A stretch of 64,000 bases of DNA. It comes from Persephonella sp. KM09-Lau-8 (lineage in GTDB: Bacteria; Aquificota; Aquificia; Aquificales; Hydrogenothermaceae). The notes beneath the pieces were generated by a model. That model searched no databases, was not told where the DNA came from, and saw nothing but the letters and a program-made list of their open reading frames with translations. Below are positions 8,224 to 16,596 of this stretch, in pieces (position 1 is the stretch's first letter; every line of letters starts with the position of its first letter). A program made the position numbers and the translations under genes. The stretch spans positions 1,426,001 through 1,490,000 of the forward strand of contig NZ_JNLL01000001.1 in the NCBI RefSeq assembly GCF_000703085.1, read 5' to 3'.

Positions 8224-8496
8224 CTATTTCCTCCTATTAGAATTATCTTTGTATATAAAATACAAAACAACACTAACAATCAAAAAAACGAACAATCCTA
8301 TTGAAATTAAAGCTGCTCCTTCACGGCCCCATCCCATGTTAGCACTGATTATAATAGCAATAATTATGATAGCTCCAACAATGACTACCAAAAAATTAGA
8401 CAGTATATACAATAAACCTACAACAACCACATAAACTACAGCTCCAACAATAAAAAACGCCAAAGCAAAAAGCAATAAAAAAATAAGTTTAAACAT
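8224..8496 (-). CDS. Small multi-span membrane protein
   Basis: 90 residues with about three hydrophobic helices covering nearly the whole chain (2-35, 37-53 and 62-80) and a short basic C-terminal tail (KDNSNRRK) likely to be cytoplasmic. The first two spans run almost together. Not recognised. The start codon overlaps the stop of the upstream 127-residue gene (TAATG), the sign of translational coupling. It belongs to the five-gene cassette with a predicted membrane-inserting protein next to it. Confidence 0.6.
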   Translation of the reverse strand: MFKLIFLLLFALAFFIVGAVVYVVVVGLLYILSNFLVVIVGAIIIIAIIISANMGWGREGAALISIGLFVFLIVSVVLYFIYKDNSNRRK

Positions 8497-8879
8497 TATT
8501 CTTCAATGAATTTTTCTAGTTGCTCCAGTAATTTTTCCCTTAATTTAGAATTTACTTTTTCTTGAAATTCTTCATCATTTTCTATGGCAAGTAATACTTT
8601 AGTAACTGAATCATCAAAAACTTTAGATAATATTTCTTTATTTGTCTCTAAACTATCAACCAATTTCTCTTTAGCATTTATAGCAAGCTTTGCAACCTGT
8701 TCGTTATCCAAATTTTTTAAATTATCTATTAATACTTCATAAAATTTTTCAAATACAGCTTTTTTAGTTTCTTCAGTTAATTCATCCATAACTAATTGAA
8801 CAAAATTGGTTTCTTCAACTAATTTTTCTATTTTTGGTTTAAAAAGATTTAATCCCGATTTAAGTAAAATATCTTTCAT
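8496..8879 (-). CDS. Helical acidic protein, first gene of the cassette
   Basis: 127 residues, predicted entirely helical and rich in Glu, Leu and Lys, with heptad-like spacing. There is no signal peptide, membrane span or metal motif. Not recognised. A strong ribosome binding site (AAAAGGAGGGG) lies just upstream. As promoter-proximal gene it may be a soluble partner or chaperone of the downstream membrane proteins, but that is inferred from position only. Confidence 0.6.
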   Translation of the reverse strand: MKDILLKSGLNLFKPKIEKLVEETNFVQLVMDELTEETKKAVFEKFYEVLIDNLKNLDNEQVAKLAINAKEKLVDSLETNKEILSKVFDDSVTKVLLAIENDEEFQEKVNSKLREKLLEQLEKFIEE

Positions 8880-9268
8880 TTAAAATCCCCTCCTTTTTAT
8901 GTTGAAAAATGTTTGAAAACTGAAAGGAAATTTTAAACCCAGTAGAAGACATTAAATAAATTATTTGATAAAAATATAGACTGACAGAATAATAAAAAAA
9001 TGCTGAATGTAACATTTTTTAATTAAACCCCTACCTAACCTTAATTATGTTTTTTCTGTATGTTTTCAATTTATTTTGCATTACTTTATAATTTTTATTA
9101 AAAAAATCAAGTTTTAATATTATTAGTAGAAAATATCAATATAAAGCAAGTTTAAAACTATGCCAAAATTTATTAACTTTATATGCAAAAAAGCAGAAGA
9201 ATTTTGAAGATCATCGTAAACAAACCAATCTTCCTCCCAATTTTATCTAAATTACAAAGGCTTTATCT

Positions 9269-9318
9269 ATACGATATTATCGTATAATATTGTTGATTTT
9301 TATACGATACTATCGTAT
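9269..9318 (+). promoter_or_regulatory. Twin perfect 17-bp palindromes (operator pair)
   Basis: ATACGATATTATCGTAT (9269-9285) and ATACGATACTATCGTAT (9302-9318) are perfect palindromes apart from the central base. They are identical to each other except at that base, with centres 33 bp apart, about three helical turns. One lies just upstream of a -35 box and the other inside the promoter spacer. This is the arrangement expected for cooperative binding of a dimeric repressor on one face of the DNA. Confidence 0.75.
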
Positions 9319-9321
9319 ATT
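9293..9321 (+). promoter_or_regulatory. Sigma-70-type promoter of the DUF4143 ATPase
   Basis: TTGATT (9293-9298), 17-bp spacer, TATATT (9316-9321). The second palindrome fills the spacer and touches the -10 box. The start codon TTG lies at 9356. Confidence 0.55.
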
Positions 9322-9355
9322 TATAAATAAATTTATGAACTTAAGGATATGAGAA

Positions 9356-10516
9356 TTGGAAGAGATTTTTTATAGATTCAATCCTTGGTGGGAAGAAGAA
9401 TTAAAAATAGATTTTATTGATAGACCTAAATATACAGTGCCACTACTATCATCTATAGAAAGTTCATCTGTTGAAATAATTACAGGTCTTCGTCGTATAG
9501 GTAAAACCTCAATTATGAAATTACTTATAAAAAAACTAATAGAAGAAAAGAATATTCCAGCAAATCATATATTTTTTATTTCTTTAGATTTTTACAAATT
9601 GGAAGATTTGAGTATATTAGATATAGTAGAAGAATACTTAAAGCTACAAAAAATATCCTTTTCAGACAAAATTTATCTATTTCTGGATGAGGTCACATAT
9701 AAAAAGGATTTCGCATTACAATTAAAAAACCTGTATGACCTTTACAATGTAAAAATATTTGCTTCTTCCTCCTCTGCTTCAGTTTTGAAAGACAAAAAAG
9801 CTTTTTTAACAGGAAGAGAAAAAATAACAGAAGTTCTACCTCTCGATTTTGAAGAATTTTTAAAGTTCAAAGGAATAAAACTTAAAAAAGCTGATAAACA
9901 TTTGTTAAAAGCTTATTTTGAAGATTATATGAAAATTGGCGGGATTCCGGAATATGTCCTAACGGAAGATTTAGAATATGTAAAGCAACTTATTGATGAT
10001 ATCCTTTATAAAGATATAATAGCCATGCACAACATAAAGGAAAAAACGGTCGTAAAAGAATTTTTCTTTTTACTAATGGAAAGAGCAGGTAAGCAGTTAA
10101 GTTTAAACAAAATATCCAAGATATTAGATATCAGCCCTGATACAGCAAGAAGATTTTTTGAGTATTTTTTAGATACCTATATAATCTATGCGATAGAAAG
10201 ATGTGGAAAATTAAACGAAAGATTAAAATCCCCCAAAAAAATATATGCTGGAGATGTTGGAATAAGAAATATCATTACAGAATTTAAAGATTTAGGAGCG
10301 GTTTTTGAAAACTTAGTTTTTTTGAAAATAAAAAACAAAAATCCATGCTATCTTTTACAAAATGGTATAGAGATTGATTTTTTAACGGAGGATAAAGCTC
10401 TTATTGAAGTAAAATATGAAAGAGAGCTGAATGAAAAGCAGCTTAAACTTTTTAGAGAATTCCCAGCAAATCAGAAAATAATAGTTGATAGTTTTGAAAA
10501 ATATATAGATTTATAG
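9356..10516 (+). CDS. AAA_14/DUF4143-type ATP-binding protein
   Basis: 386 residues from a TTG with AAGGAT upstream. The N-terminal AAA_14 ATPase has Walker A GLRRIGKTS (44-52) and Walker B KIYLFLDEV (D111, E112). A sensor-like SSSSAS follows, then the helical middle and the C-terminal DUF4143 domain with its nuclease-like ending (LLQNGIEIDFLTEDKALIEVKYE). Members are common in archaeal and thermophile accessory DNA. Their role is unknown; STAND-like regulation and defence have been suggested for relatives. Two palindromes control its promoter. The TTG start and position beside a tRNA-linked island suggest acquired DNA. Confidence 0.85.
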   Translation: MEEIFYRFNPWWEEELKIDFIDRPKYTVPLLSSIESSSVEIITGLRRIGKTSIMKLLIKKLIEEKNIPANHIFFISLDFYKLEDLSILDIVEEYLKLQKISFSDKIYLFLDEVTYKKDFALQLKNLYDLYNVKIFASSSSASVLKDKKAFLTGREKITEVLPLDFEEFLKFKGIKLKKADKHLLKAYFEDYMKIGGIPEYVLTEDLEYVKQLIDDILYKDIIAMHNIKEKTVVKEFFFLLMERAGKQLSLNKISKILDISPDTARRFFEYFLDTYIIYAIERCGKLNERLKSPKKIYAGDVGIRNIITEFKDLGAVFENLVFLKIKNKNPCYLLQNGIEIDFLTEDKALIEVKYERELNEKQLKLFREFPANQKIIVDSFEKYIDL

Positions 10517-10588
10517 AGTTTGAAGGTTCCATAACTATGGATTATATTTGTATAATCTAATAATAATGGTTTCAGAGTGTAAACAGTT

Positions 10589-11886
10589 ATGTCTGAGAAA
10601 ACAAAAGAGAAACAACTACTATCATCTGAAAATGACAAAAAAAACAAAGATATAGATATACTTAAAGCTTTCCAAATTCTAAAAGATATACCGTTATCAA
10701 AAATCTCTTTTTTGGTGATTCTATATACTTCGACATTCTTTATAATTCCTTATTTTGTCTATTATAGATTCCTTCCCATAGATTCTTCTTTAACTTCGAT
10801 ACCACTCAAATTTATACTACTTGGAGCATTTGGGATTTTTCTATTTTTACATTATTTTCTTTTTTTGTTATTGGTATCTATGGATTTATGCAAGACTCAA
10901 AAAATATATATATTCGCCAATCTAACTTTTCCAAGAGTGAAAGAAAAAGGAATTATCTTAAGAGAGTTATACATTTGGACTTTTTTTCATATATTTTATC
11001 TTTTATTTTATCTTTTTTTATATTACTTGTTGGTTTTATAACTCTATCTTTTGAGCCAAATTTTGTTTTTGTCATTTTATTACTTTTACTCCCTTTTTTC
11101 TTATTTTTCTTAATAAGAAAAGTGCTTAGAAAACCAAAAATAGTATTTAAATGTATTAGGAATTTTATTACTTGTTCCAAGAGTATTCCTACGAAATTTA
11201 AAGAATTTTATATAAGCCTCAAGAACAGAAATATTGACCTCCATTTATCATGGAAATTGTTAGAATCATATCTTTCGCGATATTTCTTCTTCCATCTATC
11301 TATTATGGGAATATTGATTCCTCTTATCCTAAGCTTAAATCTTAATGACAATAACAAATGGATTCTTATTATAACGCTCTTTTTAATATATATTTTTATA
11401 TTCTTATCTTTTCTACCTGTTTTAGAAAATAAATATTTAACCTCAACTATTCTAGTTATGATTTTTCCACCTCTTATGCTTATGTTACTTACTATAGATA
11501 AATATGTAATCTTGTTAAAGGCTGGATATTCGTTTGTAGGCGTATCCTCAAATCCAAGTGATTCTGTTCTCTTATGTATATCAAAAAACTCAAACGTATC
11601 TGTTTCACCGGGTATATACAAAAAAAGGTTAAGCGGAGAGCCTCCCCTTATCTTAATAAACAGTAAAAAAAGATTTGAGGACTATATATGTTTCAGGGAT
11701 GTAAATGTTGTTTGGAACGGTGATAATTATGTATGGATAACCGAAGACGAAAAAAGTAAATTTCTAATTAATATTCCTAAAACAGCTTTATTAAATCATG
11801 AAGTAATGTTTTTACCAAAATCAGATACTAACTCAAATACTAACAACAACGAAAGGAAAAATGAAAAAGACAAAAATAAGAAATAA
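10589..11886 (+). pseudogene. Membrane protein gene split by a -1 frame break at a T7 run
   Basis: Two overlapping frames (10589-11041 and 10888-11886) look like one protein. The first frame gives a charged N-terminus and two membrane spans. Reading moves to the second frame by a -1 step at TTTTTTT (10981-10987), joining IWT to FFSYILSF. The joined product would be 432 residues, with about six membrane spans and a soluble C-terminal domain with strand-like segments (NVVWNGDNYVWITEDEKSKFLI). It may be a mutated gene, a sequencing error, or a slippage site, since T TTT TTT is a possible -1 slippery heptamer. The family is not recognised. It ends 3 bases from the convergent hypF. Confidence 0.55.
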
Positions 11887-11889
11887 TTC

Positions 11890-14133
11890 TTAAAGATTTT
11901 CACTATAAACCAGCTGGCCTAAGGAGAGTCCTCCATCGTTTGCAGGGACTTTTTTGTGGGTTAAAACCTGTATCCCTTCTTTTTCAGCTAACTGGATAAT
12001 TTTTTCTGTTAAGGGTTTATTTTGGAAAACTCCTCCAGATAAGCCAAGTTTTATACCTTTCCCATTTTTTTTATAAACTTCTATAGCTATATGAGCCAGT
12101 GTATTTATAAATCTGGATATTTTTACTGAAATATCTGACCTATCCTGTATGATTCCCTGAAAAATAGGTTCCCAATTAACAGTTTCTTTTATCTCAAATG
12201 GATAAAAATCTTTTATATTCCAGTCATAAAAATTTTCCATTATCATTCCTGATTGTCCTTCATAGGATAAAATCTGTCTTATATCCAAAATAGAAGCTAC
12301 TGCATCAAAAAGTCTTCCTACTGAGGAAGATAACGGGGAATTCAAACCTTTTTCCCATGTTTTATATAAAAGTTCAATCTCCTTTTCTTTAAAAGCCCTT
12401 GTGGTTGCGATATCTGGTAAATCTTTCCCAAAAATTTCAAATAAAAGTGATAGGGCAACCCGACGAGGTTCTTTTACTGCTTTTTCTCCACCTATAAGCC
12501 TAAAATAATCAAAATGGTAAACTCTTTTATATTCTTTGTAATCAGAAATTAAAAATTCACCACCCCACAAATTTCCATCCTCTCCATATCCTGTTCCATC
12601 CCAACAAACAGCAAATATAGGTTCGTCTTCTATCTGATTTTCTACCATTAAGGAAAGTGCATGGGCGTAATGATGCTGAATCTGGATTAATAGGATATTA
12701 TTTTTTTGAGAAAATTCTTTTGCCCATTGGGTAGAGTGGTATCTGGGATGCAAATCTGCAATCACAACCTCGGGCTGAAAATCATAAAGCTCAAAAAATG
12801 AATAAATTATCTCCTCAAAATTCCTGCATGCATCAATAGTCTCTAAATCTCCAATATGTTGGCTTAAAAATGCTTTGTCATCAAATCCAATAGCTATTGT
12901 ATTTTTCTGATGTCCTCCGACAGCAAGGACTTTTTTATTTAGATTAAATGGCAGTTTTACTGGTAAAGGGGCATATCCCCTTGAACGTCTGATAAAGGAA
13001 ATTTTTTTGTTAATTATCCGAACTACGCTATCATCAACACGATTTTTGATATCTCTGTTATGGGTTAGTATGTAATCTGTAAAAATTGATAGTTTTTCAA
13101 ATGCCTCTTCATTGTCTTTGACTATAGGCTCGTCTGAGAGATTTGCAGAAGTCATAACAAGTGGTTTTCCAAAATCATTCAGTAAAAGATGATGAAGAGG
13201 AGAGTAAGGCAGAAAAACACCAATTCTATCCAAATAAGGTGCCACTTCTTTGCTTAAATCTGTGTTTCCTTTTGATTTAACAACTACTATTGGTTTTTCA
13301 GGGGATAGTATAATGGCTTCTTCAAATGGTGTGATATCTGCATACTCTCTTATCTGATTAATATCCCTAAACATTATTGCAAAAGGTTTTTCTCCTCTTT
13401 TTTTCCTTTCTCTAAGGATTTTTATGGCTTTATCATTTGTAGCATCGCAAACCAAATGAAATCCTCCTATCCCTTTAATTGCAAGGATTTTTCCTTGTTT
13501 AAGAAGTTCTATTGTATCTTTCAAAGCCTGTTCTTTTTCGCTCACAAACTGTTTATCTGATGTATAAAGGGTTATGTGGGGTCCACAAACAGGACAGGCA
13601 TTAGGCTGGGCGTGAAATCTTCTGTCTGATGGGTCTTTATACTCTTTTTCACATTCAAGACACATTTTGAATTTTTTCATAGTGGTATTAGGTCTATCAT
13701 AAGGCAGTTTCTCAATTATAGTGAAACGGGGTCCACAATTTGTGCAGTTAATAAATGGATATCTGTATCGCCTGTCTTTCGGGCTATTTAGTTCTTTTAA
13801 ACATTCATCACAGGTTGATATATCAGGGAGAATAAAAACTTCTTTTCTCCCTTTTGTGTCTGATTTTCTGATTTCAAAATCTTTAAAGTTTGATAAGGGT
13901 AGTTCTTCTATTTCCTGAGAAAATATATGGGCAAGGGGTGGTTTTTCTGTTTGAAGGGAGATCAGGAAGCTGTTTATGTTTTCTTCTTCTCCTTCTATTT
14001 CAATAATTACTCCATGGGTATCATTTATAACATAACCATTTAAACTATATTTTTTCGCCAGATTATAAACAAAAGGCCTAAAACCTACTCCCTGAACTGC
14101 TCCTGTAAGATGAATTTTCAAGTGTTTTTTCAT
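11890..14133 (-). CDS. hypF: Carbamoyltransferase HypF, hydrogenase cyanide-ligand synthesis
   Basis: 747 residues, full length. In order: an acylphosphatase domain (GAVQGVGFRPFVY, with Arg19); zinc-finger cysteine pairs (CDEC, CTNC, CLEC, CPVC); a YrdC-like domain (KIGG-type IKGIGGFHLVCDATN); and a Kae1-like domain with the metal ligands HHYAHAL, the loop WDGTGYGEDG and the C-terminal ANDGG. HypF makes carbamoyl-adenylate from carbamoyl phosphate and ATP and passes the carbamoyl group to the C-terminal cysteine of HypE. It is the distal gene of the minus-strand hyp operon. A degenerate paralogue lies at 21.9-24.0 kb; this copy has all the catalytic motifs. Confidence 0.95.
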   Translation of the reverse strand: MKKHLKIHLTGAVQGVGFRPFVYNLAKKYSLNGYVINDTHGVIIEIEGEEENINSFLISLQTEKPPLAHIFSQEIEELPLSNFKDFEIRKSDTKGRKEVFILPDISTCDECLKELNSPKDRRYRYPFINCTNCGPRFTIIEKLPYDRPNTTMKKFKMCLECEKEYKDPSDRRFHAQPNACPVCGPHITLYTSDKQFVSEKEQALKDTIELLKQGKILAIKGIGGFHLVCDATNDKAIKILRERKKRGEKPFAIMFRDINQIREYADITPFEEAIILSPEKPIVVVKSKGNTDLSKEVAPYLDRIGVFLPYSPLHHLLLNDFGKPLVMTSANLSDEPIVKDNEEAFEKLSIFTDYILTHNRDIKNRVDDSVVRIINKKISFIRRSRGYAPLPVKLPFNLNKKVLAVGGHQKNTIAIGFDDKAFLSQHIGDLETIDACRNFEEIIYSFFELYDFQPEVVIADLHPRYHSTQWAKEFSQKNNILLIQIQHHYAHALSLMVENQIEDEPIFAVCWDGTGYGEDGNLWGGEFLISDYKEYKRVYHFDYFRLIGGEKAVKEPRRVALSLLFEIFGKDLPDIATTRAFKEKEIELLYKTWEKGLNSPLSSSVGRLFDAVASILDIRQILSYEGQSGMIMENFYDWNIKDFYPFEIKETVNWEPIFQGIIQDRSDISVKISRFINTLAHIAIEVYKKNGKGIKLGLSGGVFQNKPLTEKIIQLAEKEGIQVLTHKKVPANDGGLSLGQLVYSENL

Positions 14134-14763
14134 TTACTTTTTTCTATTTTCATAGCATAAACAATTCATTATTTTATAGTAATCCTTCCATAAACCTTTC
14201 CTTTTTTTCTTAGCTTCTGCAAGAAGGTTTTCCAGATATTTAGGATATTTTTTCTTTGTGTATATGCAGGCATATCCATCTTTAATCACTTCTTCGTTAT
14301 AAAGTTCTCCCTTTTTATTCCATATCAATGCAAGATATCTTTTGAAGTCTCCCTGACCTTCTATTTTAATTTTTACTTTATCTTTTGCGTGAAAATTTCT
14401 TTTGGCATAAGCTGTGGCTTTTTGTCCCAGTTCCCTCATTTTTCTTTTTGAGACTCCACATTTATCTGCATCATTTAGTAGTTTGTATCCTTCACTTTTT
14501 TCTGGAGTGTCTATCCATAAAAGCCTTAGCTTTGCTTTTTCTCCATTTACATTAACTACTATAGTATCCCCATCAGATACTTTTTTTACTTCTGCTGTGT
14601 ATTCTCCTGGTGTGAGTTTTGCTGTTTTCTGATTTGTGCTTTTTTCGGAAGTTGTTATTGATTTTAGCAGTTTTGCAGCTCCGGGAAATTTAGACTCTAA
14701 TATATACCCCCCAACAAGAATAATTATTGCCAGAATTAAAGAAATACCACTTTTTTTCTTCAT
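14134..14763 (-). CDS. Membrane-anchored or exported thermonuclease-like protein (SNase fold)
   Basis: 209 residues. An uncleaved-looking N-terminal hydrophobic segment (about 7-25) is followed by a Ser/Thr/Lys linker and an OB-fold nuclease domain. It has the SNase motifs VSDGDTIVV, LRLLWIDTPE (with the family Arg and Asp) and the later RYLALIW and YACIYTKK. Such enzymes cut DNA or RNA with calcium. The stop abuts hypF, and hypA lies 41 bases upstream. The gene is thus inside the hyp operon although nucleases have no known part in hydrogenase maturation. An interloper like the nearby toxin genes is possible. Confidence 0.8.
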   Translation of the reverse strand: MKKKSGISLILAIIILVGGYILESKFPGAAKLLKSITTSEKSTNQKTAKLTPGEYTAEVKKVSDGDTIVVNVNGEKAKLRLLWIDTPEKSEGYKLLNDADKCGVSKRKMRELGQKATAYAKRNFHAKDKVKIKIEGQGDFKRYLALIWNKKGELYNEEVIKDGYACIYTKKKYPKYLENLLAEAKKKRKGLWKDYYKIMNCLCYENRKK

Positions 14764-14804
14764 AAATCTCCCCCAATTCAGTATTTCAAATAATTTAGCA
14801 TAAA

Positions 14805-15149
14805 TTAAACTTCAAGCTCCAAACTTAATAAATACATATCTTCCCCGTCTATTATCTGTAGATTGTATCCTTCGCAGAAGGGACAGATAAATCTATTATT
14901 TTCAATAATAAACTCTTTTCCACAGTCTTCGCATTTTGCCACTACATCCTGAATAATCATCTCCAACTGGGCATTCTCACAGATAGTTTTTTCTTTAAAC
15001 GTGTCGAACGCAATTTTCAAAAGATGGGGCTCTATACCTGACATTTTGCCAATTTTGACAACTACTTTAGAAACAGATTTTGCATTATTCTGCATTGCAT
15101 TCTGCTCTATCAATCCCATCAAGCTCTGAACTACAGAAAACTCATGCAT
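14805..15149 (-). CDS. hypA: Hydrogenase nickel incorporation protein HypA
   Basis: 114 residues, the usual length. It starts MHEFSVVQ, whose His2 is the nickel ligand. The zinc site is formed by CEDC and CPFC near residues 73-93. HypA brings nickel to the large subunit together with HypB. The first codons overlap the end of the upstream HEPN gene by 8 bases, so translation of this essential maturation factor is coupled to a toxin-type gene. That is unusual. Confidence 0.95.
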   Translation of the reverse strand: MHEFSVVQSLMGLIEQNAMQNNAKSVSKVVVKIGKMSGIEPHLLKIAFDTFKEKTICENAQLEMIIQDVVAKCEDCGKEFIIENNRFICPFCEGYNLQIIDGEDMYLLSLELEV

Positions 15150-15558
15150 TTCTGGTATGTTCCTTTAGTTTATCTAAAATCTTTTCTATAATAGGTAAAT
15201 AAATATGCAGATCTTTAAATATCTTTTCAGCAACCTCCTCGTGATAAGTATGTGAAGTCATATTCCTATCATCTATCATTTCAAGTAAAGTTGTCGTTTC
15301 GTCTTCCGTTAAATATCCTGCTGAAAAGAAATCCCTAATACAACCTTTAGGAGATTTACAATCAATACCTGAATGTTCATAGAGGAAGTTTTTTAACGTT
15401 TTCCACATAATTTCAACTGTAAACTCGAAACGCTGAATCGTTGAGTCTCTGAAAAATGTATAGTAATCATCTTCTTTATGTTTTAAAGTTTCTTCATAGG
15501 ATTCTTTTAATCTCCCAAATGCCTTTTCAAAATCTTCTAATCTCTTTTTTAAAGCCAT
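15142..15558 (-). CDS. hepT: HEPN-domain toxin (HepT/HI0074 type)
   Basis: 138 residues, all helical. The HEPN RNase signature R-x4-H is present as RNMTSH (Arg98, His103). In HepT-MntA systems this protein is the toxin and the adjacent minimal nucleotidyltransferase inactivates it by adding AMP to a tyrosine next to the motif; HTYHEE supplies such a tyrosine. The start overlaps the end of the nucleotidyltransferase gene by 10 bases and the end overlaps hypA by 8. The pair sits between hypE and hypA. Confidence 0.85.
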   Translation of the reverse strand: MALKKRLEDFEKAFGRLKESYEETLKHKEDDYYTFFRDSTIQRFEFTVEIMWKTLKNFLYEHSGIDCKSPKGCIRDFFSAGYLTEDETTTLLEMIDDRNMTSHTYHEEVAEKIFKDLHIYLPIIEKILDKLKEHTRNA

Positions 15559-15842
15559 CTTTTTCCTTTTTCTTTTACGGTTTTTCTTAAATACGGTGCA
15601 TTTTTTAAATCCACTATATCTACTTTATAAGGGAGATTGCTCTCTTCAAGTATATATTTTAGCTGTGATAATCTTTGGCTTATATCTTTATTTGATTCAA
15701 ATGCCAGATCTATATCTGAATGTTCTGTATTTTTTCCTTCTGCCCGTGAACCAAAAAGATATACTTTTACATTTTCATCTTTAAAAAATTCTTTTAAAAA
15801 CTGCTTTAAATCTTCAATTGTTTTTATTTTTTGCGTTTTCAT
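15549..15842 (-). CDS. mntA: MNT-type nucleotidyltransferase antitoxin (MntA)
   Basis: 97 residues, a minimal nucleotidyltransferase. The signature GSRAEGKNTEHSDIDL is complete: Gly31-Ser32 and the metal-binding Asp43 and Asp45. In studied relatives it adenylylates and silences the HEPN partner. The gene precedes and overlaps the HEPN gene, the standard order. It follows the PIN gene by only 5 bases, so two toxin-antitoxin modules lie back to back between hypE and hypA. Confidence 0.85.
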   Translation of the reverse strand: MKTQKIKTIEDLKQFLKEFFKDENVKVYLFGSRAEGKNTEHSDIDLAFESNKDISQRLSQLKYILEESNLPYKVDIVDLKNAPYLRKTVKEKGKRWL

Positions 15843-15847
15843 ATATA

Positions 15848-16255
15848 TTACCTTAAATATTTATCAATAAAACTTTTACTATCCAGAATTTCAATATCAT
15901 CGAATTTTAAATCTTTGTCATTAGTAATCAAGCAATCGCATTTATACTTTTTTGCTAATAGATATTGGATATTATCTTCAAAATCTTTATTTTCTAATTT
16001 TAATGCTTCATATATTAGATTTGTATCTGGAGTGCAAATTTCCATTGCCTCCAGTAATAAAATTAAAAATTCTTTTATTTCATTCTCTTTCTTTTGCTTT
16101 TTTGCAATGTAATTTATATTTACCAATGTAATATCCGAGATATATCCTTCAAATAGTCCTACATCTACACTATTTAAAATTATTGAGGCTTCATAACTAT
16201 TTTTTCTATCAAGCAAGAGGTCTAAAAGTATATTTGTATCTAAAAATATCTTCAC
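15848..16255 (-). CDS. PIN-domain toxin (VapC-like)
   Basis: 135 residues. The PIN fold begins MKIFLDTNILLDLLLDR with the catalytic Asp6. Later acidic residues lie in NKDFEDNIQYLLAKK and CLITNDKDL, matching the PIN_3 branch. PIN toxins are magnesium-dependent RNases, often cutting tRNA or rRNA. The gene follows a Phd-like antitoxin by 2 bases. The product ends with ILDSKSFIDKYLR, the usual PIN tail, so it appears intact. Confidence 0.85.
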   Translation of the reverse strand: MKIFLDTNILLDLLLDRKNSYEASIILNSVDVGLFEGYISDITLVNINYIAKKQKKENEIKEFLILLLEAMEICTPDTNLIYEALKLENKDFEDNIQYLLAKKYKCDCLITNDKDLKFDDIEILDSKSFIDKYLR

Positions 16256-16257
16256 CT

Positions 16258-16521
16258 TTAATCCTGAACTATGTTGTTGTATCTGTCATCGTTTATTTTG
16301 AGATTTTTATCTAACATGCCTCTAAATTTGGAAAACTTTCCTGTAGATAACATATTTAACAAATCTTCTTTATTCTGACATTGAGAGATTAATTTTAGGT
16401 ATTCTTTATATGGAATGATTACTGCCTTTTTTTCTTTCTTTTTATTATCAATTATTAATGTGCTTTCATTCAGTATTTTTGTAAAATTTTTTTGAGCCTG
16501 ACTTATGTTTAAAACTTTCAT
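16258..16521 (-). CDS. Phd/YefM-like antitoxin
   Basis: 87 residues from the ATG at 16521, preceded by GAGGTG; the GTG at 16530 lies in that site. The N-terminus MKVLNISQAQKNFTKILNES and the strand KKEKKAVIIPYKEYLKL match the Phd/YefM DNA-binding fold (Ala-Arg-x-Asn-Phe replaced by AQKNF). The acidic, less ordered C-terminus should wrap the PIN toxin encoded next. It lies 75 bases after hypE, with its own palindrome upstream. Confidence 0.75.
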   Translation of the reverse strand: MKVLNISQAQKNFTKILNESTLIIDNKKKEKKAVIIPYKEYLKLISQCQNKEDLLNMLSTGKFSKFRGMLDKNLKINDDRYNNIVQD

Positions 16522-16538
16522 AATAAACACCTCAAAGA

Positions 16539-16554
16539 TTATATATGTATATAA
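16539..16554 (-). promoter_or_regulatory. Candidate antitoxin operator
   Basis: TTATATA-TG-TATATAA is a perfect dyad 18 bases upstream of the Phd-like start codon, in the right place for autoregulation. The strongly AT-rich background makes such dyads common, so support is modest. Confidence 0.3.
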
Positions 16555-16596
16555 TAAGTTTAAATCTACATATTTTCAATATGAGGTTATATGTAT

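Larger units (their letters stand above)
8880..9355. other. Non-coding, AT-rich divergent region
   Basis: No convincing gene was found in these 476 bases. The left end holds the ribosome binding site of the minus-strand cassette. A weak A/T hairpin (AAAAAATG 8995-9002 with CATTTTTT 9013-9020) lies near the middle. The right end holds two perfect 17-bp palindromes and the promoter of the ATPase gene. I saw no clear -10/-35 pair for the minus-strand cassette. Confidence 0.6.
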
